A stretch of 64,000 nt of DNA from a virus. Below the pieces are notes generated by a model. The model was not told the DNA's origin. It did not search any database and was given only the letters and a program-made list of their open reading frames with translations. The DNA lies in the IMG/VR virus record IMGVR_UViG_3300032291_001296, positions 39,354 through 103,353 of that record, one strand, 5' to 3'. Shown one piece after another: positions 14,801 through 22,211 of the stretch (position 1 is its first letter; every line of letters starts with the position of its first letter). Made by a program: the position numbers and the translations under genes.

Positions 14801-16145
14801 CAGCATACTGAGCACCCTCTTCAAATCCTTCAGATGGAGAGAATAAATATGGTCTTACTTTATTTAATGTAGATAACACTTTATTCTTAGGAACTACTGC
14901 AGCATATTTACCAGCAGCATCTACTGGAATGTCTCCTATTTCTCTAGTAACATTGTTCATTATTCCTTTTTCAGCAGAATATGAACTTCCTAATATTTTA
15001 GGGAACTGAATGTAGTTAGTAGCACTTAATAAAGCAACGTTAGCTGCAAATGATGAGTTACCTACAGCATCAGCATCAGCATTAATCTTTTCAAGATCAG
15101 CACCTACTGGGTCTAATCCATTGTGATTATCTTTATACTCTTGTATTTTTTTATTTCTAAAATCATTAAGATTTGTATATGCTTCAAATCCTGCTTCACC
15201 ACTTGTAGATAAACCAGCAACAACAGCTCTATGTCCTTTCTCAAGAACATTATATTTTCTTAAGAAAGCATCATTTAATCCTTTTATTTCTTTGTATGCT
15301 GTAGAAGATGCATCAAGACCAATCATAGCTTCTTCTGATGCAGCTAATGCTTCAGCAGCTTGACCCATAGATAATAATCTAGCAGCACCTGGAAGTGCAG
15401 AAAGTCCTTTTAATGCAGCAGAATAAACTCCTCCTGTTAAATAAGCACCAGCAGCAAATCCCATATTCTTAACAACACCATCCCATAAGAAGTTACCTGT
15501 CATGAAATAATCAGGAGAATACCATTTACCATTCTTCTCTTTATCTGTATAATAGTTTGGAAGAATATCTTCTGCTTTTCTATTCATTTCATCTAACTGT
15601 CTGTTAAATTCATTATCATAGAATGATGCAAATCTACCATCTGCTCCCCATCTAGCTAATCCATTAACTAACCCAACTGTACCTTGTAAGAATGTTGTAC
15701 CTGTAAGTAAAAGTCCTTTACCTACACCATTAACCATTTTAGAAGGCCAACCTTGTCCTTGAGCATACGCATCCTCATTATTATAATCACCAGGAACAAA
15801 GTTATCATATCTGTTAGATGACACTTCATCAAGAGTTCTCATTACACTTCCTCCATCTTTAGTAGGAGTTGGTGTAAGTAAAAAGTTCTCTAATGATTTT
15901 AAATCACCAGTTTCACCATCTCCAGTAATAAGTGGTAGAGTATTTGGTGGAGTGTATACATTTGGTTTACCTGCATAATTAGGAAGTGGCTCTTGAGGTG
16001 TTGGAGCTTTATATCCACCAAAAGCATGTTCCATATACATTCTATCTAACATAGGAGTTTCTACATTCAATTGTGTAGGAACAGGGTTAACTGGTGCTGC
16101 ACCATTCTGAGCGATGTCAATTGATTCTAGATTTTTTTCTGACAT
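2853..16145 (-). CDS. Giant virion RNA polymerase protein (4430 aa)
   Basis: The D-F-D-I-D motif at residues 3486-3490, in the context VGSDFDIDKL, matches the catalytic Mg2+-binding double-psi beta-barrel loop of crAss-like virion RNA polymerases (phi14:2 gp66 and YonO type). This enzyme enters the cell with the DNA and transcribes early genes. The N-terminal 400 residues include glycine/alanine-rich hydrophobic segments suited to ejection. A long coiled coil lies near residues 950-1100. Two similar acidic domains near 1755 and 1859 are joined by Pro/Ala linkers. A zincin-like segment (TAYHEVFEAVW, H2054-E2055) follows, with a later LAEEF. At 4430 aa it is far longer than phi14:2 gp66 (about 2180 aa), so several cargo functions may be fused in one chain. 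It starts 19 nt after the preceding gene. Confidence 0.9.
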   Translation of the reverse strand: MSEKNLESIDIAQNGAAPVNPVPTQLNVETPMLDRMYMEHAFGGYKAPTPQEPLPNYAGKPNVYTPPNTLPLITGDGETGDLKSLENFLLTPTPTKDGGSVMRTLDEVSSNRYDNFVPGDYNNEDAYAQGQGWPSKMVNGVGKGLLLTGTTFLQGTVGLVNGLARWGADGRFASFYDNEFNRQLDEMNRKAEDILPNYYTDKEKNGKWYSPDYFMTGNFLWDGVVKNMGFAAGAYLTGGVYSAALKGLSALPGAARLLSMGQAAEALAASEEAMIGLDASSTAYKEIKGLNDAFLRKYNVLEKGHRAVVAGLSTSGEAGFEAYTNLNDFRNKKIQEYKDNHNGLDPVGADLEKINADADAVGNSSFAANVALLSATNYIQFPKILGSSYSAEKGIMNNVTREIGDIPVDAAGKYAAVVPKNKVLSTLNKVRPYLFSPSEGFEEGAQYAVQMGTQDYYNKKYDGKATDWLESIGVGIKEGFTSDEGAKNVLIGGLSGSIMMARGNYMEAKEKAANTAKAVEQFNQYRFSDFTKETIDSVNRGTALQEERERLLKQGNLTESKDKETDYIINYLTPRIKYGRFDLVRADINDQRTLASTDEGFSQLQAEGKALATDTKEAYLARLANFEETANNVKTMYQSLSLRYGGKVNEDGSQMYPPAVIDKLIYAGTKLADYDKRIARVSEKLIGNVDNLDQILSDISEGKKESYEEALAKIKADSKLTSDQKEDLIQALDDSALMTLKRGMFVKEYDEIKKNPENYKEQPVELETIDEGPKETITIKTKNGNRDIEIGTEYVLGKVTEYSAGGKEVYRQPRLTVLGINEDGTIKIKASNGNVRDVSAEEFESYSLTPASLMLTDKKFNYFEKHQNTVFRNYNIKKSNGDPVEGRLEYNNKKDKLTFVYVDENGKVQRTEVWNTMFVAAEGYSGASIRPIGNLTAVQQKAMDEFVSAETTISQKLQTRNRIITDLYENTVKRLEEINKKLENSKEAVQKEQERLEAEIAKESLTKAGKVRKRPTTILKQLTNTLANLRDTVEKENIALREEKAELEATLPFFKEFLDNMETLPQNSVKMIKQLKEDINALEDFIDITNESIKSSDKLLQQIDDMLQKALSIFDDYIKRLKEENPNVPLFLEDLQANVERFLGEEGARMFIENRQGFTEKVIQLESDINDFADELKIPELSKQAESLVKEIADLKIGLDNLIAEQMAKAKILDTFQQFAEDEKAREAEEKRMRDNETLKKNLLGTLTTAIQNFFGKESYEPMAKKDNFSVVGGTKPTNDLVPHQQRVNFFGNKLETFPNKNQLKGMIVTTKTEDDILPGLTENFLQDMAEGERKERAKAEIIYMVVVQDNLDGSFSVVDQNGQPILNDEDKINNAIYQVFPNTDLTATYDGETYSMFRKETEDGSLTEEQESLKQQYKEWSADQLSKVELTADDMQDFSASFGQPQLVTYKDQAGNEVTNKAARTSAQAAGLVTQSGLRKSPVVEVATTGESVSEGSVTFATPTGRVFLRIPGRGLAKLFNRKFTDKEANTIFDVMHQITKNALRDGEINDSSKDLFNWLKSVVYWGIAKDQSGKRKPAGYNNIWFETVKDDNGEPVVKLFMSGLAKDSKEYFDFTPTSLQNNKDAIISLLKEMYNNTDSLRVNSDGWNNPYYEITGIDSEGNPINREWPNYQTYLLSDKAPDANGKLTIARDNKELPLATQFRPITESQPTNRDGIYFTLNSTGRTYVKPEPAVVAVQPVISQDKSTAKEEFAFDGITPNTINNPDLGDIVFTVDEEGNVGLDLEASEDAILELAKKKTAVGKSDEEAQNWAISNLIKAVENKINKPAATQTATEPAPVAPAPVAKPAAAVSDEVVNFDDATPNILETDYGTVMYFANEQGEVDINLDESADAIINLAEQKKVDHNKAANILIKAIEKKIAPQLVQQQVPNLPPVADPAPVVEEEVSDIEGKEEITPEQIEEDDDVTWNTPAKPKSKGSRKLYRLAITNKMDTIVPENWNKVGEFIKKVMPNVPIYRVKNIIQATNGREAWGMFHNAAIYVYENAEIGTAYHEVFEAVWKMFAGPEEKQAILDEFRKRKGSFIDRETGERVEYKYAIADQIKEQLAEEFRDAVLADKLGKPMASKGLIGRMFSELIDFIKGFFTGEKAQTNTKELFAKIGNGYYAQYNPFETKLSYANKGIQDIESAEGDETSEFRLKVKNIPATQLHDIIQHMTYSTLSYLSQTSQSLFEVEKPKKAQLYARLKQEILEDCVLELRDQLYAQVDDKTKTEKEITPEINALKDLFDNIKKDWPAIVEKHEEHLKSYAIEFDENDELNLNDEDNSGKSDYMDARKIDSFRKANRVVKLLLATLPKTKIVKGEIIPEISTVGGVVLMPADQAFVTLMNSLHDSVNVDEMFERLRAMAKANPNFEVLYRRLTGGSSIKEKINWDSLKQHDLQLMTAFWNAMKKQNADVVTVFILPSGEVVIGNSVLSGAARQAKREMINNIIEATRTDNNDYLFYNTKTQKYNPKTITKNIKFNSGQLDQYVAFLQGMGINFIIGDSKKPMTGDQIKNSLNPDQLRLFRKAVEGIQKSLAGLEDVATLSAKTLDIDKRLTQLGTIKAILENPDFESTYFNINGERTQSFIGTNAISSIHDVLSKLSNIRQLNDATKGFSSYSYLLTDVFAKDSSVMLNKMFDLAEDGDGGRIAGTEDLMKPVFIDGTVNEQTGNKKESSKLSAKQRFLQGINLNLGGIYENLVPGDASIEHAIKMHNEDDPFVTEEAFKNGKHLEIFRNYFMAEVALARDGRKVVGDRKSTDLRFFKSILGDKLHNQIMSKTNSKKSAEKLYEDNKKEINAAVNSFIAQDASTTDRVLREFGAVYTTAEGVETEGLSFSEDDVLSKEEYENKLKVLSTNYMIANIEMHKLVYSDPYQYNDELKRIKNFNSPRQALLYGSNKVNSALNEQYNKGFAPGDIGYTDMNVDHFVSTVIDDVFSTADFEEYMKAYEETDGGGLISLKATRVFLLRTGQWNDAKEKQYRYDIAYEKVVKGEGLTEEEKRNQGLVLTDEEKAFNIKKTTDSSGEVRYVGKNPNIRSLYTAIKPIVSGNKVDGQNYNDVVLDKFALVPLSFRIMHELNPDSNAIKMYNKMQRENADYAVYASGRKVGAGEATPLYLPSGEFNEASFKELNNIPFSIMGLQTEVPSKDNPVVTQGSQITKLVTMDFMDAGVPIDFEIKDKKGNVIEDINERFVAWGELKTEAEKEKASPLYKEIANNQRLLEAKIEEGYKTLLKKLGITQGVDENGKATFTILDKDKLIKTLSDEILKREVNDNITDALEGFKSGDVVLEATPAYQQIRNILYSIADKNIASQKITGGMKVQIPSTLLESNRIQGKEFKDKKGNVKYSYTSDILKFYKNADGERVCEIMISRWFDNAQTRNMSDKELLDYLNDTDEGKSILSGIGYRIPTQKQNSIDSFVIKQFLPKDFGDNVVVPSALVKKVGSDFDIDKLSIYLKNVYSDASGKLRMVPFLGYGQQAIDKFKAIAIENNNAEIYKQAKSVNSSKGTYEIFQNIIDSTADDYTRNKWLPIITDWFPEQVQDGQLDADEVQAQLIKTIQEKQGKLEKLTDEALTEVWAEQQAEVWYKQSLENAYIQSLQNLVSHESNFENLIKPNSADEMKNLSIEINEEMGNPEIDYGNVGNMLSRTFMSALRQAFVSGKYAIGIAATGQTNNADNQRVATYIDFDKLKDVDPVDREILGGNPLSNTFATDPNINFEEYNTIVVDGKIRPTLSLIKNKAGKYISDIIGQFIDGYVDISKGPWIMRLGATQNVASTWLFLIKVGVPVNTVAYFMNQPIIKDYLRSLDNNGYTWLFNDGIMNSTLEAYESSIPVKQRPTISGIPSEADLFKMLKYNKAGMKNEMDGIQKLQQQYILKEFIKYSKMASQLFDVVQGSNFDTAVINDPYIVFKKRLQLEKARKSIISSVDKLLSSSFKGVLKDTIFNVRDAFSEILISDKVNVRSVMEEVLTPYVKLSDREFVKVSQKAVNDLFDWAVQTDRNININVANILLGTSTKESAAQQIINFRDSILGNKHKGIAPKEDHPLFNNIILNSIKMEAGIKEGKADNLYIAGRDNKVYDQNLIIYGFEELKKYLDGEGKDLYGKLVRLAVIQSGLTNSPIAFTNLLPYKDFKEIYNQTLSNLENMPNLADFQKLRVFERNNWNNYTIIPFMKAKMLLNKSNYGRGANLYDPNQYFTPGQLKKAMNNGALPMVIGISPFGDGRNDFITYSWEDSIPYAERMKRKKNGDYSHIHKVLLQKVYTKDEKGNPIPLVDVTEKNGKVYVKHIFKAINAWGDSFRAQEYYDYERSSVLDNGYEKVEKATDAQGKQIKSGEVSDNDVVMIYQGISEVIVEPTETVSEKPDSVTQEEWDATTPEEKKTIKDQEDQGCNQ
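10430..10900 (-). repeat. Tandem protein-domain duplication inside the RNA polymerase gene
   Basis: Two copies of an acidic domain of roughly 70 residues lie about 103 residues apart (near residues 1755 and 1859). Each reads F-D-x-x-T-P-N near the start, then a central 'G-x-V-x-x-x-L-x-x-S-x-D-A-I' stretch, and ends in 'IKAxExKI'. Pro/Ala-rich linkers separate them. The copies have diverged in DNA sequence, so the duplication is old. Confidence 0.75.
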
Positions 16146-16164
16146 TATTATAGGTTTTAAATCC

Positions 16165-18753
16165 TTATTGTTGTAATTGTTTTAATTCTTCAAGAGTAGG
16201 TTTTCTATTATACAACATTTCAAATATTACTTCATCTGTTAGTCCTTTCATTGCAGAGTTTATTTTATTTTTTGCAACAAGTCCTCCTTTAGGATATGCA
16301 AGATTTTCTTGTATTATTTGTCCAGTGTATGGATCTGTAACATTAAGTCTTAATGATGACATTCCATTTTGATTAGTTACTACATTTCCTGAAACTCCAT
16401 AGTGACGAACATTTATAAAGTTTAATGCATTACCCATGAAAGCATTTGAAATGTTTGTTTTTTTACCATCAAGTGCAGTGGTAAATCCACCTGCTCTTTT
16501 TTGTTGTGCTTCTAAATCACGAATTGCTGCAATTTCTGGATCAGGATCAAACTTACCTTTAGTTACAGCATAATATTGTTCAGGAGTAATATTGAATTGT
16601 ACAGTGTTTCCTTTTTTATCTGCAGCTGTAATTTTATATCTTGCTGGAGCAAACTCAGTTGCTTCAATCACTCTTATGTTAGCATTCTGAATATCTGGTG
16701 CTATTGTTCTTAATTGTTCTGAAGTGGCACCTGGAGAAAGTGCTAATACTCCAGATTGACTATCTGCAAGATCTGCAAAGCTTTGAAGAACATTTCCAAA
16801 TGAAGTTTTCTGAGATTCATTATTTAATGTAATACCATACTCAACTCCTTGCATAGCTACCACTCTACCTTGAATTAATTTATTTTCTTCATTAACTCTT
16901 GCTTCTACAACTTTTTTATAAGGTTGATTTACCTTTTGATTATAGTTTTGTAGATTAGCAACTAATAACTTTTGTACATCAGTTTTTTGATTTTTATATG
17001 CTTGATATAAATAATAGTCTTTTGGAGAAAGTTCTGCTTTTGCTTTTGCATCATTGTATGTAATTCCTCCACCTCCACCTCCAGTACCACCTCCACTATA
17101 AACATTAACGTAGTCTTTAATTTTTTCATTAAATTCTACAAAGTCTTTAGGAGTGTAAGTAATAGTTGAATTAGGAAAAGTAACTTTAATTGGTTGACCA
17201 TCTTTTGGAATATACTTTTCAATAGATCCATATTTTTTATCCATCTCACTAGCAATTCCTGCAATCATTGCTTGATTAGCTGCAATGTCTCTTCGTTTTT
17301 CTTCTGTTTGTACAAAGTGAGCAGCTATAATAGGATCAACAGATGCTGGATTTTTTTGCCATGATAGTAGTTGCTGTCTTAACCAAGATGTATTTCCTTC
17401 TTTATCATAAGATGCCATTAATGCAGCATCACTTTTATCAATAGAAGATTTATCTTGTTCAATCTTAAAAGCAACTCTACTAGCTGTAACTTCAGGAAGT
17501 TCATTTTGAGGAACATCTACAGGAAGTCCTCCCCATGTAAATGCTTCAGCAGCTGCTTTATCTTGGTCTATTTTAAGTTTAGCTTTATCTATTTTTAGAT
17601 CTTCAGCTTTATAATAAAGGTCAGCTTGTTTAAATCTTTCATTTTGTTCAAATGTAGCTTTCCATTTATCATATTCAATCTGTTTAGTTTCTCTAAACTG
17701 TAAAGGTTGTTGAAATGCATTAGTTTCATAACTTGTAACATCTGATAAACTAGCAAATGTTTGAGAAAAGTTATTAATCCATTTAGTACTATAATATCTT
17801 GCCTTAGCAGATTCTGCATCACCTTGTTCAAATGTTTTAGCAACACTTGAATATTCTTCTTGTACTTCTCTTAATGACTTATCTAATGAATCAACTTGTT
17901 GTTGTAGTTTATATTTCTGAGGTGCAGAGTTAGTTGAATCAATAGCGTTCAATGTCTTTTCTCTTAAGCTTTTTAATCTTTCATAATCTGAAGTGTATGA
18001 TTTGTTTATATCGCTAACAAATTGTTCAGCATCAGAATTAGCGTAATTATATCTACCATCAATTTGCATTGATTGAAAATCATTAGGACTTAAACCAACC
18101 ATCAATGCTGATTTAATTCTCTCAGGAGTGATACCAGAAACTCTAGTACGTGTAATAGCATCTAAGACAATCATGTTACCATTCTTGTCATATTCAAATG
18201 CTACATCTCTACCAGTTTCATTCTTTACTAATCCTTTAATAACTTCTTCTGCATTCTTTTGATATGGAGAATATTGTTTGTATCCACCATTAAAAGTTTT
18301 ATTGATGTCTTGATTATTTAACCATTCACCAGCTTCTGTTCTAAATAACCAATCATGAGAAGCAGCTCCTTTACCTGCTTTGTTAGCAGCATCCATATCT
18401 TCTAATCCTTTTCTATAAGTCTTAGCAGATGTTATAGCATTTACAACATTAGGATCTCTAGCTATCTGATTAGTCATTCCGTTAACAGAGTTGACCAACT
18501 GAAAATTAGAAAAATCTCCAGCAGCCACTGTAGCAAGATTGTTACCAAGTTGATTAAGTTTAGATTGTAGATAGGCTTTATCTACATCTCTAATAACATC
18601 CAATCCAGCAATATTATCAATGTTAGTCTGTATTTTCTGTATCCCCTCATCATACTTCTGTTGTTTATATATACCAACCTTAACCATCTCATCAACTGGG
18701 ATAGTTTGTACATAGGGATTGAACTTAGGGACTGTGTCTGTGTATGAAGCCAT
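16165..18753 (-). CDS. crAss-like virion cargo protein (862 aa)
   Basis: The N-terminus (PYVQTIPVDEMVKVGIY, then 'KYDEGIQKIQT') is the pattern I recall for a conserved cargo protein encoded just before the virion RNA polymerase in crAss-like phages. Such proteins fill the capsid/tail channel and leave with the DNA. The chain is mostly helical, with charged segments around residues 240-400 and a Gly-rich hinge (GGGTGGGGGG) near residue 550. No enzymatic motif was seen. A consensus host-type promoter lies directly upstream, so this gene appears to open a separate RNA polymerase unit. Exact function unknown. Confidence 0.8.
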   Translation of the reverse strand: MASYTDTVPKFNPYVQTIPVDEMVKVGIYKQQKYDEGIQKIQTNIDNIAGLDVIRDVDKAYLQSKLNQLGNNLATVAAGDFSNFQLVNSVNGMTNQIARDPNVVNAITSAKTYRKGLEDMDAANKAGKGAASHDWLFRTEAGEWLNNQDINKTFNGGYKQYSPYQKNAEEVIKGLVKNETGRDVAFEYDKNGNMIVLDAITRTRVSGITPERIKSALMVGLSPNDFQSMQIDGRYNYANSDAEQFVSDINKSYTSDYERLKSLREKTLNAIDSTNSAPQKYKLQQQVDSLDKSLREVQEEYSSVAKTFEQGDAESAKARYYSTKWINNFSQTFASLSDVTSYETNAFQQPLQFRETKQIEYDKWKATFEQNERFKQADLYYKAEDLKIDKAKLKIDQDKAAAEAFTWGGLPVDVPQNELPEVTASRVAFKIEQDKSSIDKSDAALMASYDKEGNTSWLRQQLLSWQKNPASVDPIIAAHFVQTEEKRRDIAANQAMIAGIASEMDKKYGSIEKYIPKDGQPIKVTFPNSTITYTPKDFVEFNEKIKDYVNVYSGGGTGGGGGGITYNDAKAKAELSPKDYYLYQAYKNQKTDVQKLLVANLQNYNQKVNQPYKKVVEARVNEENKLIQGRVVAMQGVEYGITLNNESQKTSFGNVLQSFADLADSQSGVLALSPGATSEQLRTIAPDIQNANIRVIEATEFAPARYKITAADKKGNTVQFNITPEQYYAVTKGKFDPDPEIAAIRDLEAQQKRAGGFTTALDGKKTNISNAFMGNALNFINVRHYGVSGNVVTNQNGMSSLRLNVTDPYTGQIIQENLAYPKGGLVAKNKINSAMKGLTDEVIFEMLYNRKPTLEELKQLQQ

Positions 18754-18760
18754 AATTAAG

Positions 18761-18792
18761 CAAATGTAATATGAATTATTAAATTATCCAAA
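18761..18792 (-). promoter_or_regulatory. Bacteroidota-type promoter for the virion RNA polymerase operon
   Basis: On the minus strand TTTG (18792-18789), a 20-nt spacer and TACATTTG (18768-18761) match the Bacteroidota -33/-7 consensus (TTTG, TAnnTTTG) exactly. The -7 box ends only 7 nt before the ATG at 18753, so the transcript would be almost leaderless. The 79-nt gap holds nothing else recognisable. Confidence 0.7.
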
Positions 18793-18832
18793 ATTAATAA
18801 TCAATTCTGGTAATTCTTTATAATTAGATTAG

Positions 18833-21800
18833 TTATAAATTTTTAAGTGCTCTTACAATAGAGCTATTTTTATTATTCTTTTTAGATACCTTTCCACCAT
18901 TTTTTGCAGCAATCATTCCTGAAGCAATTATACCTGGTGTTGCATATAGTGGAGATGTTGTTCCACCTGCTTCTTGCATTTTATAATATTTTAATTTACC
19001 ATCAGCATCATAAACAGGAACTTCTTCTATTGTAGACTTACCACCATATATCTGTGGAATAGCTGGTCTATACCCAGGACCTTGAGTATGTATACCGTAT
19101 GATTGATCATATCCAAATTTTGGAAATAAATTACTACTAGCTAAGTATTTATTTTTAGTAGACTCAAATTGTAAATACTTATCAGCAATAGAAGCAACAG
19201 CAGCCTGTTGAGTTTCTTTTGTTCTAGATTTAGCTAATGCTTGTTTATTCATTTGATCAGCATACAATTGTATATTTGCTAAACGTTCTTGATTAACTTT
19301 ATTTCTATTACCACCAAATATCTTATCTTCAATAGCTTGGTTAGTTCTAAACTCTTCAGCATTCACTGCATTGTTTGCTAGGTATTTCTTACCTAATAAT
19401 CCTGCCATTGCTGCTGGGTTATATCCAAGACTTCTTTCAGCATCTCTAAAGTCTGCTGTGTTTTGATCTCTTACATTCTGATAGCTTACACGATATATAG
19501 GATCTAGATCATATCTCATAGTTTGAACTGGTACAGGCTCTTCTTGATTTTGAGCTATAGACATATATTCTCCTGCAAGCTGACGTGGATCAAATTCAAA
19601 AGGAAATCTATTTCTATTTAATTGACTAAGCATACCAAATATATCTAATGCTGTGTTTCCCTTATAAGGAACTACACCTATTTGAGATTTGTTTGCATTA
19701 ATTCCTTTATTACCTGTTGCTGTACCTAGAGTATTTAATTTTAAATCTGGTGCATTTTTGAAATGACTTCTAACACTAGCCATATACTGATCTGTTCTAG
19801 GACCATGGTATTCATCTTCATTACTTTGTAATATTTTTGCTACATCCTTACCTTCTAGAATATCTTGTACAGTAAGACCCATTTCTTTTGCTTTATTACT
19901 AAGACCATTTTCTCTAGTGGTTTTTTGAATTGCAGCAAGAGCTTCTTGAGGAAATGATTGATGATATAATTTTTGAAAACCAAGGGTAGATTTATTTTTC
20001 TTACCTTTTGTAGCTTGACTTTCATTATATAACTTTATGAAGTTATTATATTGCTCTTCTGTAATACTACCATCTGCAGGAGTAACAGTTGCACTATTCT
20101 GAGCTTTTCTTAAATAAGCACCAGACTTACCAACATATGGATTTTCTATTTCAGCATCTTTAGTAATAGGATCATAGTCATCTACTATCTTACCCTTACC
20201 TAATTCTTCAGCACTAATATTTTTTCCTCTAAGATATGACGCTTCTTTTTTAACCTCTTGTGTAGCATTCTGTAAGTCAGCCATTTTCTTTATGTAGTTT
20301 GCAAATTGCTGTTGTGTATCATCTGCACCTTGTCCCATTGCTTGAGCAGTGTTCAATAATAGCTTACCCCATTTATTATTAGGATCTGCTTTTTCTGCTA
20401 GTTCAGCAGCTTTAAGTTTAGTCTTAGCTGCTTTGTTTTGTGGTGCAGCAAAGCTAGCTATTATCTTTTTATAAGTTTGACCATCTTTTTCTTTAGCAAG
20501 TTTTATAAGATCTGCATCTCCTGTAGCTTCTGCTACATGTTTACTAAATGGTATGTTACCAAATATTACAGCTTCTGTAGATGGTTTACCTGTTTTAGGA
20601 TCTACTGATCCACCACTAGCTAATTGTACAACAGGTTCTTTTGTTTCAGCTTCTACCTGTGCTTTCATATGTGCACCACTAGCAGCTTGTCCTTCATAGT
20701 CTCCTTCTTCATTACCACCATAGCTAATACCAACACCACCTTTATCATGAGGTTTACCATGTATCATTACTATCTCACCAGATTCTGGTAAATAAGGATT
20801 TTGAGCTATAGTTTCAAGATGTCCACCCCAATGAGTTTGAAGTTGTCCACCCATAGCATAAGAAGACATTTCTCCACCATTCTCATATGTTTCCATAGCT
20901 CTTGCACTAGGAGGAGTGTACTCTCTTAAGTGTCCACCAGCTCTTAGCATATCAGCATCATGAGGAGGTTTTAATAAGTCTTTCACTTTGTGTTCACCAA
21001 ATGTAGCAATCACTTGTGGTTGCCAATCATTACTTACCCATCCACTATCTAAGTTTGCTCCATTCTCACCAACATGCATTGCATTTAATCCACTAGCAAA
21101 ACGATTACCAGTACTTAATCTTGAAATATATGAATTGTTTGCACCTATTCTACTTTTTTGGAAAGCTTGCTTACCTGGTTCTTTATCAAAGTAACCACCA
21201 ATCATTGTACCAGCCAATGATCCTACTGGTCCAAATAAACTACCAAGAGAACCACCAATTTGACTTCCTGCATTATTTCCAAATTGTCCACCTATAAAAG
21301 AATCAAAAGGGCTACCTTGTCCCATGTTACCCATGAAGCTTGTATCACCACTTCCACTTAATCCAGAATTAGCTTGTCCCCACCATTGTCCAAATCCACC
21401 ACCATTTGCATATGCTTTAACTTCATTAGGATCTTCTAGATCTGTATATGCAGTGTAATCAGGAGCATAAGTATTTTGTATTTCTGTTGGATTACCACCA
21501 ACCTTTGCACCATTTTGTCCAAAAAATACATCTGTACCTCTTCCTTGAGTATAACTTAGTTCATTAGCATTTTTAATATTCCTTCTAGCATCTACTCTAT
21601 TATATGTATTTTTTGGTTTTTCAGCAAATGCATCTGATACAGCAGCATCTTTAATCTTATCACTAACGTTAGCCCAAGTTTCTAATTTTCCAGTTAATTC
21701 TTTTTCTGCACTAAGATTTTGTAATCCTTTAACTGTACCAAAAAATACATTTCCAAAACCTTGTGTATTAAATCCTTGACCTTTATTTTGAGAAGCCCCA

Positions 21801-22210
21801 CCATTTGAATCTAAACCAAAAACACCATTGGAAAATTGTGAATTAGGATTGTTAGCTGGTATTGGATTTTGTTGTGCCCATTGATTGCCATAGTTTTGCA
21901 TAGCAAATGGATCACTATTTTGAAACCCACCCATATAATTTAATGAAGGATTGGAAACATTATAAGCACCAGGTGCAAAATTGTTACTAGGAGCAAAAGT
22001 ATTTTGGTATTGAGACTGTGGGTTCATTCCCCATTCTTGTACAAACCCAGGAGTAGAATAGCCAGTCTGTGCTTTACTAATTGCATGCTTTGTTTGCACA
22101 CCTTTGAATGCTTCAGGATGAGCTTTTTTAAATGCTGCTTCTGTAGGATACTTCTTGTAGAACTCCTTTTCAGATTTAACTCCTGCGATTTTTAAGATTT
22201 CTGATTTCAT
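18833..22210 (-). CDS. crAss-like virion cargo protein (1125 aa)
   Basis: The protein has a low-complexity Asn/Gln/Gly/Phe-rich N-terminal third (about residues 45-330). A conserved core follows, with phrases such as 'YAMGGQLQTHWGGHLETIA' and 'PYLPESGEIVMIHGKPHDKGGVGISY', typical of a crAss-like cargo protein as I recall the family. The C-terminal half is helical and ends in a basic tail. No catalytic motif was found. It begins 1 nt after the 1761-aa cargo gene and ends 79 nt before the next promoter, so it is the last gene of the tail/cargo unit. Packaging in the virion is inferred from family and position. Confidence 0.8.
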   Translation of the reverse strand: MKSEILKIAGVKSEKEFYKKYPTEAAFKKAHPEAFKGVQTKHAISKAQTGYSTPGFVQEWGMNPQSQYQNTFAPSNNFAPGAYNVSNPSLNYMGGFQNSDPFAMQNYGNQWAQQNPIPANNPNSQFSNGVFGLDSNGGASQNKGQGFNTQGFGNVFFGTVKGLQNLSAEKELTGKLETWANVSDKIKDAAVSDAFAEKPKNTYNRVDARRNIKNANELSYTQGRGTDVFFGQNGAKVGGNPTEIQNTYAPDYTAYTDLEDPNEVKAYANGGGFGQWWGQANSGLSGSGDTSFMGNMGQGSPFDSFIGGQFGNNAGSQIGGSLGSLFGPVGSLAGTMIGGYFDKEPGKQAFQKSRIGANNSYISRLSTGNRFASGLNAMHVGENGANLDSGWVSNDWQPQVIATFGEHKVKDLLKPPHDADMLRAGGHLREYTPPSARAMETYENGGEMSSYAMGGQLQTHWGGHLETIAQNPYLPESGEIVMIHGKPHDKGGVGISYGGNEEGDYEGQAASGAHMKAQVEAETKEPVVQLASGGSVDPKTGKPSTEAVIFGNIPFSKHVAEATGDADLIKLAKEKDGQTYKKIIASFAAPQNKAAKTKLKAAELAEKADPNNKWGKLLLNTAQAMGQGADDTQQQFANYIKKMADLQNATQEVKKEASYLRGKNISAEELGKGKIVDDYDPITKDAEIENPYVGKSGAYLRKAQNSATVTPADGSITEEQYNNFIKLYNESQATKGKKNKSTLGFQKLYHQSFPQEALAAIQKTTRENGLSNKAKEMGLTVQDILEGKDVAKILQSNEDEYHGPRTDQYMASVRSHFKNAPDLKLNTLGTATGNKGINANKSQIGVVPYKGNTALDIFGMLSQLNRNRFPFEFDPRQLAGEYMSIAQNQEEPVPVQTMRYDLDPIYRVSYQNVRDQNTADFRDAERSLGYNPAAMAGLLGKKYLANNAVNAEEFRTNQAIEDKIFGGNRNKVNQERLANIQLYADQMNKQALAKSRTKETQQAAVASIADKYLQFESTKNKYLASSNLFPKFGYDQSYGIHTQGPGYRPAIPQIYGGKSTIEEVPVYDADGKLKYYKMQEAGGTTSPLYATPGIIASGMIAAKNGGKVSKKNNKNSSIVRALKNL

Positions 22211-22211
22211 A

